Origin: Flavisolibacter tropicus
Lineage (GTDB): Bacteria > Bacteroidota > Bacteroidia > Chitinophagales > Chitinophagaceae
Assembly: GCF_001644645.1 (NCBI RefSeq)
Contig: NZ_CP011390.1
Coordinates: forward strand, 4,729,501 to 4,793,500
Reading direction: 5' to 3'
DNA length: 64,000 bases
The position numbers were made by a program, and so were the translations under genes. Below are positions 19,269-27,277 of the stretch, piece after piece. Under the pieces are notes generated by a model, which was not told where the DNA came from, made no database searches, and saw only the letters and a program-made list of their open reading frames with translations. Numbering within the stretch: the stretch's first letter is position 1; the number at the start of each line of letters is the position of its first letter.

Positions 19269-19286
19269 GTTTAAATAAATATTTTA

Positions 19287-19318
19287 TTTGTTAAACAAAA
19301 CTGTTTAACTTTATCTTG
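19287..19318 (+). promoter_or_regulatory. Candidate promoter of the sigma-crt operon with a spacer dyad
   Basis: TTTG (19287-19290) and a TATCTTG element (19312-19318) are separated by 21 bp, close to the Bacteroidota TTTG / TAnnTTTG arrangement. Inside the spacer is a perfect dyad, GTTAAAC (19290-19296) and GTTTAAC (19303-19309). MerR-family activators bind such dyads between promoter elements. A third GTTAAAC follows at 19325. The start site would fall near the ATG at 19323, favouring translation from 19335. Confidence 0.45.
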
Positions 19319-19334
19319 TAAAATGTTAAACAAT

Positions 19335-19820
19335 ATGAGTACGCAGGAGTTTAATACCATAGTGGTAGCTAATGCAGACGGGCTAAAACCCTTTGCCATT
19401 ACCCTGACGAGGGACCATGAAGCGGCGCAGGATCTGTACCAGGAAACACTGTTTAAAGCCATTGCTCATAAAGACAAATACCAACCGGGTACTAATATCA
19501 GGGCTTGGCTTTGTACAATCATGCGTAATATTTTTATTAATGATTATCGCCGCAATGAGCGTAAACATCAAATCATTGATACTTTACGATATGTAGAACA
19601 CCAAAACAGCTATTCATTAAATGCAGAGAGAAACGTAAGATTAAAGGAAATCCATTCTGCTATTCACAACTTACCTATTATCTTTAAAAACGCTTGTGTT
19701 TTATACCTGCAAGGGTATAAGTATAATGAGATCGCATTGGCCTTGGATGAGCCTTTGGGAACTATTAAAAGCCGGATTCATTTTGCCCGTAAACTATTAC
19801 AGAAACAAGTAGATCGTTGA
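19335..19820 (+). CDS. ECF sigma factor of the carotenoid operon
   Basis: A 161-residue ECF-type sigma factor with only regions 2 and 4. Region 2 has LTRDHEAAQDLYQETLFKAI and the following RAWLCTIMRNIFINDYRR; region 4 has LPIIFKNACVLYLQGYKYNE and LGTIKSRIHFARKLLQKQ. An ATG at 19323 would add four residues; 19335 is preferred because a candidate promoter sits directly upstream. No anti-sigma gene is adjacent. Its stop overlaps the TTG start of crtI by 4 bp (TTGA), showing translational coupling. The order B12-type regulator, ECF sigma, crt genes resembles LitR-LitS of Streptomyces coelicolor, where the sigma factor drives light-induced carotenoid genes. Confidence 0.9.
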   Translation: MSTQEFNTIVVANADGLKPFAITLTRDHEAAQDLYQETLFKAIAHKDKYQPGTNIRAWLCTIMRNIFINDYRRNERKHQIIDTLRYVEHQNSYSLNAERNVRLKEIHSAIHNLPIIFKNACVLYLQGYKYNEIALALDEPLGTIKSRIHFARKLLQKQVDR

Positions 19821-21295
19821 GTAAAAAAGTTACCATAATAGGGGCTGGGTTTGCCGGCTTGTCCGCTGCTGCATTTATGGCCAAAGAAGGCTGGCAAGTA
19901 ACTGTTATTGAAAAGAACGCTACAGCTGGAGGTCGCGCACGCCAATTAAAAGCAGAGGGCTTCACATTTGATATGGGGCCAAGTTGGTACTGGATGCCCG
20001 ATGTATTTGAACGCTATTTTCAACAGTTTGGTAAACGAGTAAGGGATTATTATACACTTACTCGTTTAGATCCTTCCTATCGTGTGTATTGGCCCAATAG
20101 TCAAACAGATATTCCCGCAAACTATGAATCTTTAAAAGCATGGTTTGATTCTATAGAAAAGGGAAGTGGTGTGCAGCTGGACACTTATTTAAAAGAAGCT
20201 GCTCATAAATACAGTATTGGTATACAGCAATTAGTATATAAACCAGGTCAATCACTTTCTGAGTTTATGGATTGGGAAGTTATTAAAAATGTATTTCGCC
20301 TGGATGTGTTCACTTCTATAAAGCGGCATATAGCTAAATATTTTAAGCATCCCAAACTGCAACAACTCATGGAGTTTCCTGTATTGTTTTTAGGAGCGTT
20401 GCCAAAGGATACACCCGCTTTGTATAGCTTGATGAATTATGCTGATATTAAAGGTGGTACCTGGTATCCGGAAGGAGGAATGTATTCCATAGTTAGCGCC
20501 ATGCAGCGCTTAGCAGAAGAGTTGGGTGTTTGTTTTCAGTTTAACGAAGAAGCCAAAGAAATTGTTATTGAAAAAGGAAAGGCAAAGAGGTTGGTAACGG
20601 ATAAGGATAGTTATAATACTGATGTAATCATTAGCGGTGCCGATTACCATTTTACCGAAAGTCAACTCCTGACTGCCCCATACAGAAGTTATACAGAAGC
20701 CTATTGGAATAAAAAAGTATTAGCTCCCTCTTGTTTAATCTACTATGTAGGGTTAAATAAAAAACTGCCTGGCGTGTTGCATCATAATCTCTTTTTTGAT
20801 GTACCTTTTGAACAACATGCTGGCCAGATTTATACAAATAAGCAGTGGCCTACTGAACCTTTGTTTTATTTAAGTGTTACTTCAAAAACAGATGGTCGAG
20901 TAGCACCTGCTGAAGGAGAGAATTTGTTTATTCTTATTCCCATTGCCGCTGGTTTAGAAGGTGATACAGAAACTATTCGTGAGCATTATTTCCATCAGGT
21001 ATTGACACGTATTGAAAAGAGAACTGGGCAATCTTTGCATAACCATATTATTTATAAGAAAAGCTATTCCGTATCTGATTTTAAAAATGATTATCACTCG
21101 TTCAAGGGCAATGCCTATGGACTAGCCAATACCCTTTTGCAAACCGCCATTTTAAAACCATCCTGCCAGAGTAAAAAGGTGAAGAACCTTTTTTATACCG
21201 GTCAATTTACTGTGCCTGGTCCTGGTGTGCCGCCAAGCCTTATTAGTGGTGAGGTGGTATCGAAACAAGTTATTAAACTGTTCAAAGAAAGATGA
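19817..21295 (+). CDS. crtI: Phytoene desaturase
   Basis: A 492-residue flavoprotein. The N-terminal FAD-binding motif is VTIIGAGFAGLSAAAFMAKE, followed by VIEKNATAGGRARQL and DMGPSWYWMPDVF, all typical of CrtI-type desaturases; the C-terminal block GQFTVPGPGVPPSLISGEVV completes the dinucleotide fold. It removes hydrogens from phytoene to give lycopene in the membrane. The start is a TTG at 19817 lying in a TTGA overlap with the sigma factor stop. crtB follows after 1 bp. The tight coupling makes it the first structural gene of the operon. Confidence 0.95.
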   Translation: MSKKVTIIGAGFAGLSAAAFMAKEGWQVTVIEKNATAGGRARQLKAEGFTFDMGPSWYWMPDVFERYFQQFGKRVRDYYTLTRLDPSYRVYWPNSQTDIPANYESLKAWFDSIEKGSGVQLDTYLKEAAHKYSIGIQQLVYKPGQSLSEFMDWEVIKNVFRLDVFTSIKRHIAKYFKHPKLQQLMEFPVLFLGALPKDTPALYSLMNYADIKGGTWYPEGGMYSIVSAMQRLAEELGVCFQFNEEAKEIVIEKGKAKRLVTDKDSYNTDVIISGADYHFTESQLLTAPYRSYTEAYWNKKVLAPSCLIYYVGLNKKLPGVLHHNLFFDVPFEQHAGQIYTNKQWPTEPLFYLSVTSKTDGRVAPAEGENLFILIPIAAGLEGDTETIREHYFHQVLTRIEKRTGQSLHNHIIYKKSYSVSDFKNDYHSFKGNAYGLANTLLQTAILKPSCQSKKVKNLFYTGQFTVPGPGVPPSLISGEVVSKQVIKLFKER

Positions 21296-21296
21296 T

Positions 21297-22136
21297 ATGA
21301 CGGTGGAAACCTTTAACCAAGCCAGCTATGATTGCAGTAAGGCCATTACTATCAAGTATAGCACTTCTTTTTCTTCGGCTATCAAACTATTACATGCCGA
21401 TTTGAGAACACCTATATTTAATATTTATGCTTTTGTACGCTTGGCCGATGAAATAGTAGATACATTCCACCAACACGATAAAGCTTTGTTGTTGCAGCAA
21501 TGTAAACAAGAAACTTTCGCTTCTATTGAAAGAGGGCTTAGTCTAAATCCGATTTTGCATGCTTTCCAGCAAACTGTAAATCACTATAAGATTGATTTAA
21601 ACTTGGTTCAGGCCTTTTTTAAAAGCATGGAAAGCGACCTAAAAGAAAATGCTTATGATCGGCAAGGATATGAAGAATACATTTACGGTTCAGCAGAGGT
21701 GGTAGGACTGATGTGCTTACACGTTTTCTGTGAAGGTAACCATAACTTGTATAACAAGCTGAGGATGCCTGCACAAGCATTGGGCGCTGCGTTTCAAAAG
21801 GTTAATTTTCTTCGCGATATTAAAGCTGATTACCAGGATCTTTCTCGCATGTATTTTCCCGGCTGTAACTTTCATAATTTTACCAACGTTGAAAAGTTGC
21901 AGATAGAAGCGGATATTGAAAAAGACTTTCAGCAAGCTTATCAAGGTATACTACAGCTACCTATTAAAGCCCGCTTTGGGGTGTATGTGGCATTTAAGTA
22001 TTATTATTCGCTTTTTAGAAAGATTAAAAGCACCGCACCAGCACATATTTTGCAGAAACGTATTCGTATTGCTAATTATCACAAAGCCTATATTGTGCTA
22101 AGGGCTAGTGTAAAAAACCGGTTGCGCCTTATTTAG
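21297..22136 (+). CDS. crtB: Phytoene synthase
   Basis: A 279-residue prenyl synthase of the squalene/phytoene synthase family. Two Asp-rich Mg2+/diphosphate sites are visible: LADEIVDTF near residue 54 and FLRDIKADYQDLSRMYFP near residue 170. It condenses two geranylgeranyl diphosphates to phytoene. The frame is open upstream to 21225, inside crtI, but the ATG at 21297 is 1 bp after the crtI stop and places the family start correctly. A GGPP synthase (crtE) is not in the window and must be supplied elsewhere. It ends 1 bp before idi. Confidence 0.94.
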   Translation: MTVETFNQASYDCSKAITIKYSTSFSSAIKLLHADLRTPIFNIYAFVRLADEIVDTFHQHDKALLLQQCKQETFASIERGLSLNPILHAFQQTVNHYKIDLNLVQAFFKSMESDLKENAYDRQGYEEYIYGSAEVVGLMCLHVFCEGNHNLYNKLRMPAQALGAAFQKVNFLRDIKADYQDLSRMYFPGCNFHNFTNVEKLQIEADIEKDFQQAYQGILQLPIKARFGVYVAFKYYYSLFRKIKSTAPAHILQKRIRIANYHKAYIVLRASVKNRLRLI

Positions 22137-22137
22137 G

Positions 22138-22689
22138 ATGGAGAAAAATAATGTCATACTAGTAGATGAGCAAGACCAGCCGATTGGTACCATGGAAAAG
22201 ATGGAAGCGCACAGGCTTGGTGTGTTACACCGTGCCTTTAGTGTATTCATCTTTGATAAGAATGGGCGTATGCTGCTACAACAACGGGCTGCACAAAAGT
22301 ATCATGGTGGACTGCTGTGGAGCAATACCTGTTGCAGCCATCCTTATCCTGACGAAGCTACTACTGCAGCTGCACACCGTCGGCTAACCGAAGAGTTGGG
22401 ATTTGATACGGCTTTGACAGAGATCTTTTCATTTACTTATAAAGCGGAAGTGGAGAATCATTTGATTGAGCACGAGTTTGATCATGTGTTTGCGGGAGAA
22501 TATGAAGGAGATGTAAAGATCAATCCGGATGAAGTAGCCGATTATTGTTATACGTCTATGAATGAAATACAAGCGGCTCTACAATCGAAGCCAGCTAAGT
22601 TTACTTCCTGGTTTCGCATTGTGTTTCCACAAATAGAAGCATGGTGGCAACAACATTACGCTCAACCCAAACCAAAAGAAATAGTGTAG
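22138..22689 (+). CDS. idi: Isopentenyl-diphosphate delta-isomerase, type I
   Basis: A 183-residue Nudix-fold enzyme. SNTCCSHPYP carries the catalytic Cys and metal His, and AAHRRLTEELGF is the Nudix box; FDHVFAGEYEGD holds later metal ligands. It interconverts isopentenyl and dimethylallyl diphosphate and so sets the supply of prenyl precursors. Length matches bacterial type I enzymes. It lies 1 bp after crtB and 1 bp before crtZ, so precursor supply is co-regulated with the pigment genes. Confidence 0.95.
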   Translation: MEKNNVILVDEQDQPIGTMEKMEAHRLGVLHRAFSVFIFDKNGRMLLQQRAAQKYHGGLLWSNTCCSHPYPDEATTAAAHRRLTEELGFDTALTEIFSFTYKAEVENHLIEHEFDHVFAGEYEGDVKINPDEVADYCYTSMNEIQAALQSKPAKFTSWFRIVFPQIEAWWQQHYAQPKPKEIV

Positions 22690-22690
22690 C

Positions 22691-23194
22691 ATGGTAGCAA
22701 TCTATTTTATAGGAGTTTTAGTGGGTACATTTTTATTAATGGAGGGCGTTACCTGGTTAACCCACAAGTATGTCATGCATGGTTTTTTGTGGTATCTCCA
22801 TCGCGATCACCATCAAAAAGAACCAGGTTTTTTTGAAAAGAACGATTGGTTCTTTGTCATTTTTGCTATACCCAGTATGCTGCTGATTTTGTTTGGTACT
22901 TTACACCAGTCCTGGTGGATGCAGGCTATAGGTTTTGGTATTATGGCGTATGGAGCAGCCTACTTCTTGGTGCATGATGTAATAATACATCAACGGTTTA
23001 AGTGGTTTACACGCAGCCGTAATACCTATGTGCGTGCTATTCGCTGGGCACACAAGATGCATCACAAACATTTGGATAAGCAGGAGGGCGAGAGTTTTGG
23101 TATGCTTTACGTGCATAAAAAATATTGGGAAAAAGTGCGTAAGGATAGACAACTAGGTGGCAAGAAAGTATCTTATGCTCCTGATGTGGACTGA
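22691..23194 (+). CDS. crtZ: Beta-carotene 3-hydroxylase
   Basis: A 167-residue membrane protein of the fatty-acid hydroxylase/sterol desaturase group. Histidine clusters for the di-iron site are visible: HKYVMHGFLWYLHRDHHQ, HDVIIHQRF and AHKMHHKH. Hydrophobic segments lie at about residues 3-22, 54-72 and 76-94. It adds hydroxyl groups to both rings of beta-carotene to give zeaxanthin by way of beta-cryptoxanthin. The length is usual for CrtZ. It follows idi by 1 bp and precedes the cyclase gene by 61 bp. Confidence 0.93.
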   Translation: MVAIYFIGVLVGTFLLMEGVTWLTHKYVMHGFLWYLHRDHHQKEPGFFEKNDWFFVIFAIPSMLLILFGTLHQSWWMQAIGFGIMAYGAAYFLVHDVIIHQRFKWFTRSRNTYVRAIRWAHKMHHKHLDKQEGESFGMLYVHKKYWEKVRKDRQLGGKKVSYAPDVD

Positions 23195-23255
23195 AGTGGT
23201 TGTTTTCACTCTTATCAACTTAAATTACTAATACCGGTTATTAATTTTTGTCTTC

Positions 23256-24407
23256 TTGAATTCATCTGAATCATACGATTATATAATTGCTGGTGCTGGC
23301 TGTGCAGGGTTGAGCCTGGCAGTGCATCTGATTCAATCTAGAAAGTTTACTGATAAAAAGATCTTGCTTGTAGATCAGCAGACTAAAAACCGGAATGATC
23401 GCACTTGGTGTTTTTGGGAGAAAGGAACAGGACTTTTCGAATCGATTGTTTACAAGAAGTGGCAGCAGTTGACCTTTCATGCTGAGGAATGTAGTAAGAC
23501 ATTGGATATCGCTCCCTATACGTATAAGCTGATCCGTGGTATTGACTTTTATAATTATTGCTTACAGCAAATAAAGTCGCATCCTAATTTCAAATATCTG
23601 CAAGCGCCAATTGAAAGCGTTTTTAGTGATGAAAAAGGGGCAGGTATACTGGTTGGTGACAAATTAATAAGAAGTCAATTTGTATTTAACAGCATCTTAT
23701 TTACTAAGCCGCAGTTGTCAGCCAGGCAGTGTTGGCTGTTGCAACATTTTAAAGGTTGGTATATTAAAACCGAGCAGCCAGTCTTTAATTCAGCTATAGG
23801 CACGTTAATGGATTTTAGGACCTCACAGGAACAAGGGGCTACCTTTTTTTATGTACTGCCTTTTTCACCTACAGAAGCCTTAGTAGAATACACGTTATTT
23901 TCTGATAAGCTGTTAGAATCGCAAATTTATGATGCAGCCTTGCGGCAATACATTTCTATTAAAGTAGGCATTACGGATTATCAAATAATAGAAGCAGAGT
24001 ATGGTGTAATACCTATGACTAATTATAAGTTCTCTAAAAGACAAGGAAACATTGTTAACATAGGAACTGCCGGTGGACAAACAAAAGCATCCAGCGGATA
24101 CACCTTCCAGTTTATTCAGAAAAAGAGTAGGGCGCTAGTAGATAGTTTAATACAGTATGGGCATCCCTTTAATGCGCCATCTGATAGCTCTCGTTTTCAT
24201 TTTTACGACAGTGTGTTATTAAACATTCTGCATAAGCGGACACTGCAGGGAGCAGCTATTTTTACAGAATTATTTAAGAAGAACAAAGCAAGTAAAGTGT
24301 TTGCTTTTTTAGATAATGAAACTACACTTGCGGATGAGTTGAAGATCATCAGTACATTACCTACATTACCTTTTACCAAGGCGGCTTTACAGCATCTAGC
24401 ATTTTAA
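23256..24407 (+). CDS. crtY: Lycopene beta-cyclase
   Basis: A 383-residue flavoprotein. It starts at TTG 23256 (reading [20 protein letters not shown]), the next residues being the FAD/NAD-binding loop. [11 protein letters not shown] is the conserved cyclase motif, and the segment with GVIPMTN and [17 protein letters not shown] is the typical C-terminal substrate/FAD region. It cyclises both ends of lycopene to beta-carotene. The 61-bp spacer from crtZ is the only notable gap in the operon. Its last 4 bp overlap the end of the convergent thioredoxin gene. With CrtZ present and no ketolase, the expected product is zeaxanthin. Confidence 0.92.
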   Translation: MNSSESYDYIIAGAGCAGLSLAVHLIQSRKFTDKKILLVDQQTKNRNDRTWCFWEKGTGLFESIVYKKWQQLTFHAEECSKTLDIAPYTYKLIRGIDFYNYCLQQIKSHPNFKYLQAPIESVFSDEKGAGILVGDKLIRSQFVFNSILFTKPQLSARQCWLLQHFKGWYIKTEQPVFNSAIGTLMDFRTSQEQGATFFYVLPFSPTEALVEYTLFSDKLLESQIYDAALRQYISIKVGITDYQIIEAEYGVIPMTNYKFSKRQGNIVNIGTAGGQTKASSGYTFQFIQKKSRALVDSLIQYGHPFNAPSDSSRFHFYDSVLLNILHKRTLQGAAIFTELFKKNKASKVFAFLDNETTLADELKIISTLPTLPFTKAALQHLAF

Positions 24408-24700
24408 TTGTGTTGATTGACTACTTGTACAATCGTATTGGCGGGCATGACCCCCGATTGCCGCCATTTCATCTGCCCTTTTTTAAATAAAATAAGAGTT
24501 GGCACTCCTTGAATTTGATAGTGCTGTGCTACAGCAGGGTTCTTGTCAATATCTACTTTTAGAATAGTAACGGCATCTCCCAATTGTTCTTTTGCCTGCT
24601 TTAATATAGGGGCCATCATTTTACAAGGGCCGCACCATTCGGCAAAGAAGTCTACCAAAACCGGTTTGTCAGCATTTATAATTTCACCAAAGCTTGCCAT
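24404..24700 (-). CDS. trxA: Thioredoxin
   Basis: A 98-residue cytoplasmic thioredoxin, slightly shorter than the usual 105-110. The active site WCGPCK lies at residues 22-27 and the cis-Pro loop is [12 protein letters not shown]. It reduces disulfides in target proteins and is itself reduced by thioredoxin reductase. It has no signal peptide. It converges on crtY with a 4-bp overlap and has no co-directional neighbour close by, so it is probably monocistronic. Confidence 0.93.
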   Translation of the reverse strand: MASFGEIINADKPVLVDFFAEWCGPCKMMAPILKQAKEQLGDAVTILKVDIDKNPAVAQHYQIQGVPTLILFKKGQMKWRQSGVMPANTIVQVVNQHN

Positions 24701-24789
24701 TGTTTTTCATTTAATCAATCAGATAGTGTACCAGAGTCAATAACATTACAAATCTACACTACTGGTATAATTATTTTCATGTTGGCCAT

Positions 24790-25872
24790 ATGCGTCGGTT
24801 TTCTCTTTCTCATTCTGTGCAGGTGCTCTTATTCAGTATTCTTTTGATAGTAGCCTTGTACTATGGTAGAGCTTTTTTAGTGCCCCTGGTATTTGCCGGT
24901 ATTTTATCCATGTTATTGTTGCCGGTAACAGAGAGGCTGGAGCAATATCATTTTCCTAAAGCATTGGCTATAGTATGTGCGGATCTATTGGTGGTAGCAG
25001 TAGTAGCTGGGATCATTGGCTTAATAAGTTGGCAAATTACTGACTTAGCCAATAATGCCGCAGAGCTGGAATCAAACATTACACAAAAAGTAGAACAGTT
25101 AAAACAGTTTATTGCTACTTCGTTAGGCGTATCTGCAGAAGAGCAGCAGCAAATGCTGAAAAAGCAACAAGATGCAACTTCAAGTATCGGGCAAAATATA
25201 GCAGGTGTTTTTTCTTTTTTGGGAAGTATACTTACCGACTTCCTTTTAGTGCTGATTTATATATTTCTGTTTTTGTATTACCGTAATCACCTTTACTCTT
25301 TTGTACTAAAACTGGTGGAAAAGGAAAAGCAAGAACAGGCCAGGGATGTAATGGAACAAATTGAAAAAACATCCCGGAATTACTTTTCTGGATTGATAAT
25401 GATGATTGGGTGTTTGTGGATTATGTATGGAATTGGTTTTTCAATAGTAGGCGCTAAGAGTCCTATCTTCTTTGCTATCCTTTGTGGTATACTGGAGTTA
25501 GTACCATTTGTAGGAAACCTTGCCGGTACTACGCTTGCTGTTTTAATGAATGTTGCTCAAGGCAGTGATACTAGTGTTTTAATAGGAATAGTAGTAACCT
25601 ATGCGGTCGTTCAGTTTTTACAGAGTTACATATTAGAGCCGCTGGTTGTAGGCGATAAAGTACGTATTAACCCACTGTTTACAATTGGAGGTATCGTTGC
25701 GGGTGAATTAATATGGGGTATTCCTGGAATGATAATGGCCATTCCTTTACTGGGCATGACAAAGATTATATGTGATCATATTGAATCACTACAGCCTTAT
25801 GGTTTTTTAATTGGGGCTGAGGAAAAAAGGAAAAAGAAGGACATAAAAAATCCCCTCACAAAGAGGGGATAA
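24790..25872 (+). CDS. AI-2E family transporter (PerM-like)
   Basis: A 360-residue membrane protein of PF01594. About seven to eight hydrophobic helices are seen: two at residues 9-45, one at 59-80, a soluble coiled region at 90-145, then further helices including LLVLIYIFLFLYYRNH, and the family-typical LCGILELVPFVGNLAGTTLA and ILEPLVVGDKVRINPLFTIG. Members include TqsA-like exporters and Na+/H+ antiporter-like proteins, so the substrate cannot be named. The end of the gene lies within an inverted repeat (25850-25870). Confidence 0.88.
   Translation: MRRFSLSHSVQVLLFSILLIVALYYGRAFLVPLVFAGILSMLLLPVTERLEQYHFPKALAIVCADLLVVAVVAGIIGLISWQITDLANNAAELESNITQKVEQLKQFIATSLGVSAEEQQQMLKKQQDATSSIGQNIAGVFSFLGSILTDFLLVLIYIFLFLYYRNHLYSFVLKLVEKEKQEQARDVMEQIEKTSRNYFSGLIMMIGCLWIMYGIGFSIVGAKSPIFFAILCGILELVPFVGNLAGTTLAVLMNVAQGSDTSVLIGIVVTYAVVQFLQSYILEPLVVGDKVRINPLFTIGGIVAGELIWGIPGMIMAIPLLGMTKIICDHIESLQPYGFLIGAEEKRKKKDIKNPLTKRG
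25850..25870. terminator. Hairpin at the end of the AI-2E transporter gene
   Basis: ATCCCCTC (25850-25857) and GAGGGGAT (25863-25870) pair around a 5-nt loop. The stem overlaps the stop region of the gene. The T-tract lies on the minus-strand side only, so it would stop minus-strand transcripts better than the transporter's own. Confidence 0.4.
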
Positions 25873-26198
25873 AGCGTTTCAGGCGTAAATATGTTTAAAA
25901 CATAAATCTTGGCTCAGTTTTCGGACGGGCACGCCTGCCGGACTTTTTCAAAGGATTGGATAAATATGTTTTCTAGAGTTGGATTTTGGTTGGTTGTTTA
26001 AAGGATTGGATTTTAAAGATGGGGCTATTTTTCCCCCAAGAGAAATGTCTTATAAGTCTATTTGAGAGAGTACTGAATCAATTTAAGTCAAAATAGGTAA
26101 ATATACTTATGCCTTTGGTTTGTGCTACTTTAACACCCCTCACTGACAGCTTAGGTATGATTTTTCATCTATATAATACTGTGATAAACGTTACGTGT
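25873..26198. other. Intergenic region with repeated AAGGATTGGA words
   Basis: The gap holds two copies of AAGGATTGGA exactly 50 bp apart (25951, 26001). The second continues into GATTTTAAAGATGGGGCT and a short GGGG/CCCC hairpin (to 26037), resembling the candidate small RNA near 48.8 kb. No convincing gene is present before the ATG at 26199. Confidence 0.45.
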
Positions 26199-26459
26199 AT
26201 GCATGTATTTTCTACAGTGTTGTTTGTAAACGGAAACCCAGTTGGCTATAAAGTATTTAAGCAGGAAAACCGACTGGTATTGAATCCTGCCGAAAATCCT
26301 AGTCGGGAAATTCTTCCTCCTGCCATTTCTGCCCGTAACGAGGGCGGGGAATGGTTGGTAGAAGGTACAAGTGACCGCGATTTAATAGCGCAGGTTATTG
26401 AAGATGTAACTTTAAACGAAGGCCGTTTACCTACAGCCTTGTTGAGCGCTGCCCCTTAA
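26199..26459 (+). CDS. Small hypothetical protein
   Basis: About 86 residues from the ATG at 26199. The frame is open to 26109, but the upstream residues look noncoding, so the later ATG was chosen. The protein begins MHVFSTVLFVNGNPVGYKVF and contains an acidic C-terminal helix (DRDLIAQVIEDVTLNEG). No family was recognised. There is no signal peptide or membrane helix. It ends 1 bp before a 50-bp perfect palindrome that should act as its terminator. Reality as a gene is supported by the regular amino-acid composition and by the terminator immediately after the stop. Confidence 0.6.
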   Translation: MHVFSTVLFVNGNPVGYKVFKQENRLVLNPAENPSREILPPAISARNEGGEWLVEGTSDRDLIAQVIEDVTLNEGRLPTALLSAAP

Positions 26460-26460
26460 T

Positions 26461-26510
26461 AATTTAAATGAAAAGCCCGCTACATATGTAGCGGGCTTTT
26501 CATTTAAATT
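26461..26510. terminator. Perfect 50-bp palindromic bidirectional terminator
   Basis: The two 25-bp halves are exact reverse complements, centred between 26485 and 26486. The core GCCCGCTACAT and its complement are flanked by AAAA/TTTT runs, so both RNAs form a GC-rich hairpin followed by a T-rich side. It lies between two convergent genes (26199-26459 on plus, 26531-26899 on minus). Confidence 0.85.
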
Positions 26511-26530
26511 ATGTGCGGTTCTACGCTGTT

Positions 26531-26899
26531 TTACTGGGCTTTAATAGCTATTTGGTTGTCGCGGTATAATATCATTTGGGGTTTGCCGCGATGGAGTTCT
26601 ATTTTTCCTGCAACTTGTACTTCTTGACCTTTATAGGCTTCTTCTGGGGCATTTTTGAAATTAGAGCGGTCTTTTCCCCAAACTACTAAGGTTAATAACT
26701 GATTAGGAAAATCGCCTCCAACATTTAAAAAGGTAGGTGCGTCTTCAGACTTTGACAAAAAGCGGCTGCCAAACACTTTTCCGCGGACAATTACACTATC
26801 TCCAATATGGTTAGAAAGCTCTTCGAGTTTAATAGTTTGCTGTGCAGATGCGGTGTAAGCGCCTATGGTCAGCAATACAACAGTTAGCAAATTTTTCAT
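26531..26899 (-). CDS. Exported OB-fold protein
   Basis: A 122-residue protein with a signal peptide (MKNLLTVVLLTIGAYTASAQ, probable cleavage after SAQ or ASA). The mature part of about 100 residues shows an OB-fold pattern: IGDSVIVRGKVFGSRFL, FLNVGGDFPNQLLTLVVWGK and KGQEVQVAGKIELHRGKPQM, ending in a strand that contains QIAIKA. Related exported OB domains in Bacteroidota have no firm function; nucleic-acid or ligand binding is possible. It is read toward the 50-bp palindrome, which likely ends its transcript. Confidence 0.75.
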   Translation of the reverse strand: MKNLLTVVLLTIGAYTASAQQTIKLEELSNHIGDSVIVRGKVFGSRFLSKSEDAPTFLNVGGDFPNQLLTLVVWGKDRSNFKNAPEEAYKGQEVQVAGKIELHRGKPQMILYRDNQIAIKAQ

Positions 26900-26949
26900 G
26901 GGGGACGAGGTTTCTCCAAAGATAAAAATTGCAACGGTTAATCCTAGGG

Positions 26950-27020
26950 GTTATAAATAATAAAGGCCGGATAGAAATCCAGCCTCGTGTAAAATCCAAT
27001 ATCCTATGAAAAACCGAGAT
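26950..27020 (-). ncRNA. Candidate small RNA, copy B
   Basis: A 36-bp block at 26990-27025 is identical, on the minus strand, to 48761-48796. Both copies run into a GC-rich hairpin and T-rich tail (here GGCTGGAT/ATCCGGCC at 26965-26984). On the minus strand a TATTTTTA element (27027-27020) lies 20 bp after TTG of TTGACA (27050-27045), a good Bacteroidota promoter. The expected RNA is about 65-75 nt. No protein frame fits. Function is unknown. Confidence 0.55.
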
Positions 27021-27160
27021 AAAAATAAGGTAAATCTCTTAGCGTGTCAACCGTATTTCTACGCTATTTGATAATAAATTTTGAGTTTCTGATTTATTAC
27101 ATTCAAGTACAGGCGTTTTTACTAGAGAAAGTAATGAAAGAGAATGTGTTAGAAAAGTAG

Positions 27161-27232
27161 TGGCCTCGTCAGGAATCGAACCTGAATCTGGAGCTTCGGA
27201 AACTCTTATACTATCCATTGTACTACGAGGCC
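27161..27232 (-). tRNA. tRNA-Arg (anticodon CCG)
   Basis: Read on the minus strand, a 7-bp acceptor stem (GGCCTCG with CGAGGCC) encloses a D-arm, an anticodon loop TTCCGAA with anticodon CCG, and a T-arm with GGTTCGATTCC. The discriminator base is A. CCA is not encoded. The anticodon reads CGG codons for arginine. The anticodon stem has a G-T pair and a weak outer pair. Confidence 0.93.
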
Positions 27233-27277
27233 GGGTAAATTAGCTAGTGTGATGATTATGATTAGCTAATTGGCTGA

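Noticed and set aside
26461..26510. Insertion-sequence end or attachment site
   Set aside because: The palindrome has A/T-flanked GC arms and lies between convergent gene ends; no integrase or transposase gene is in the window.
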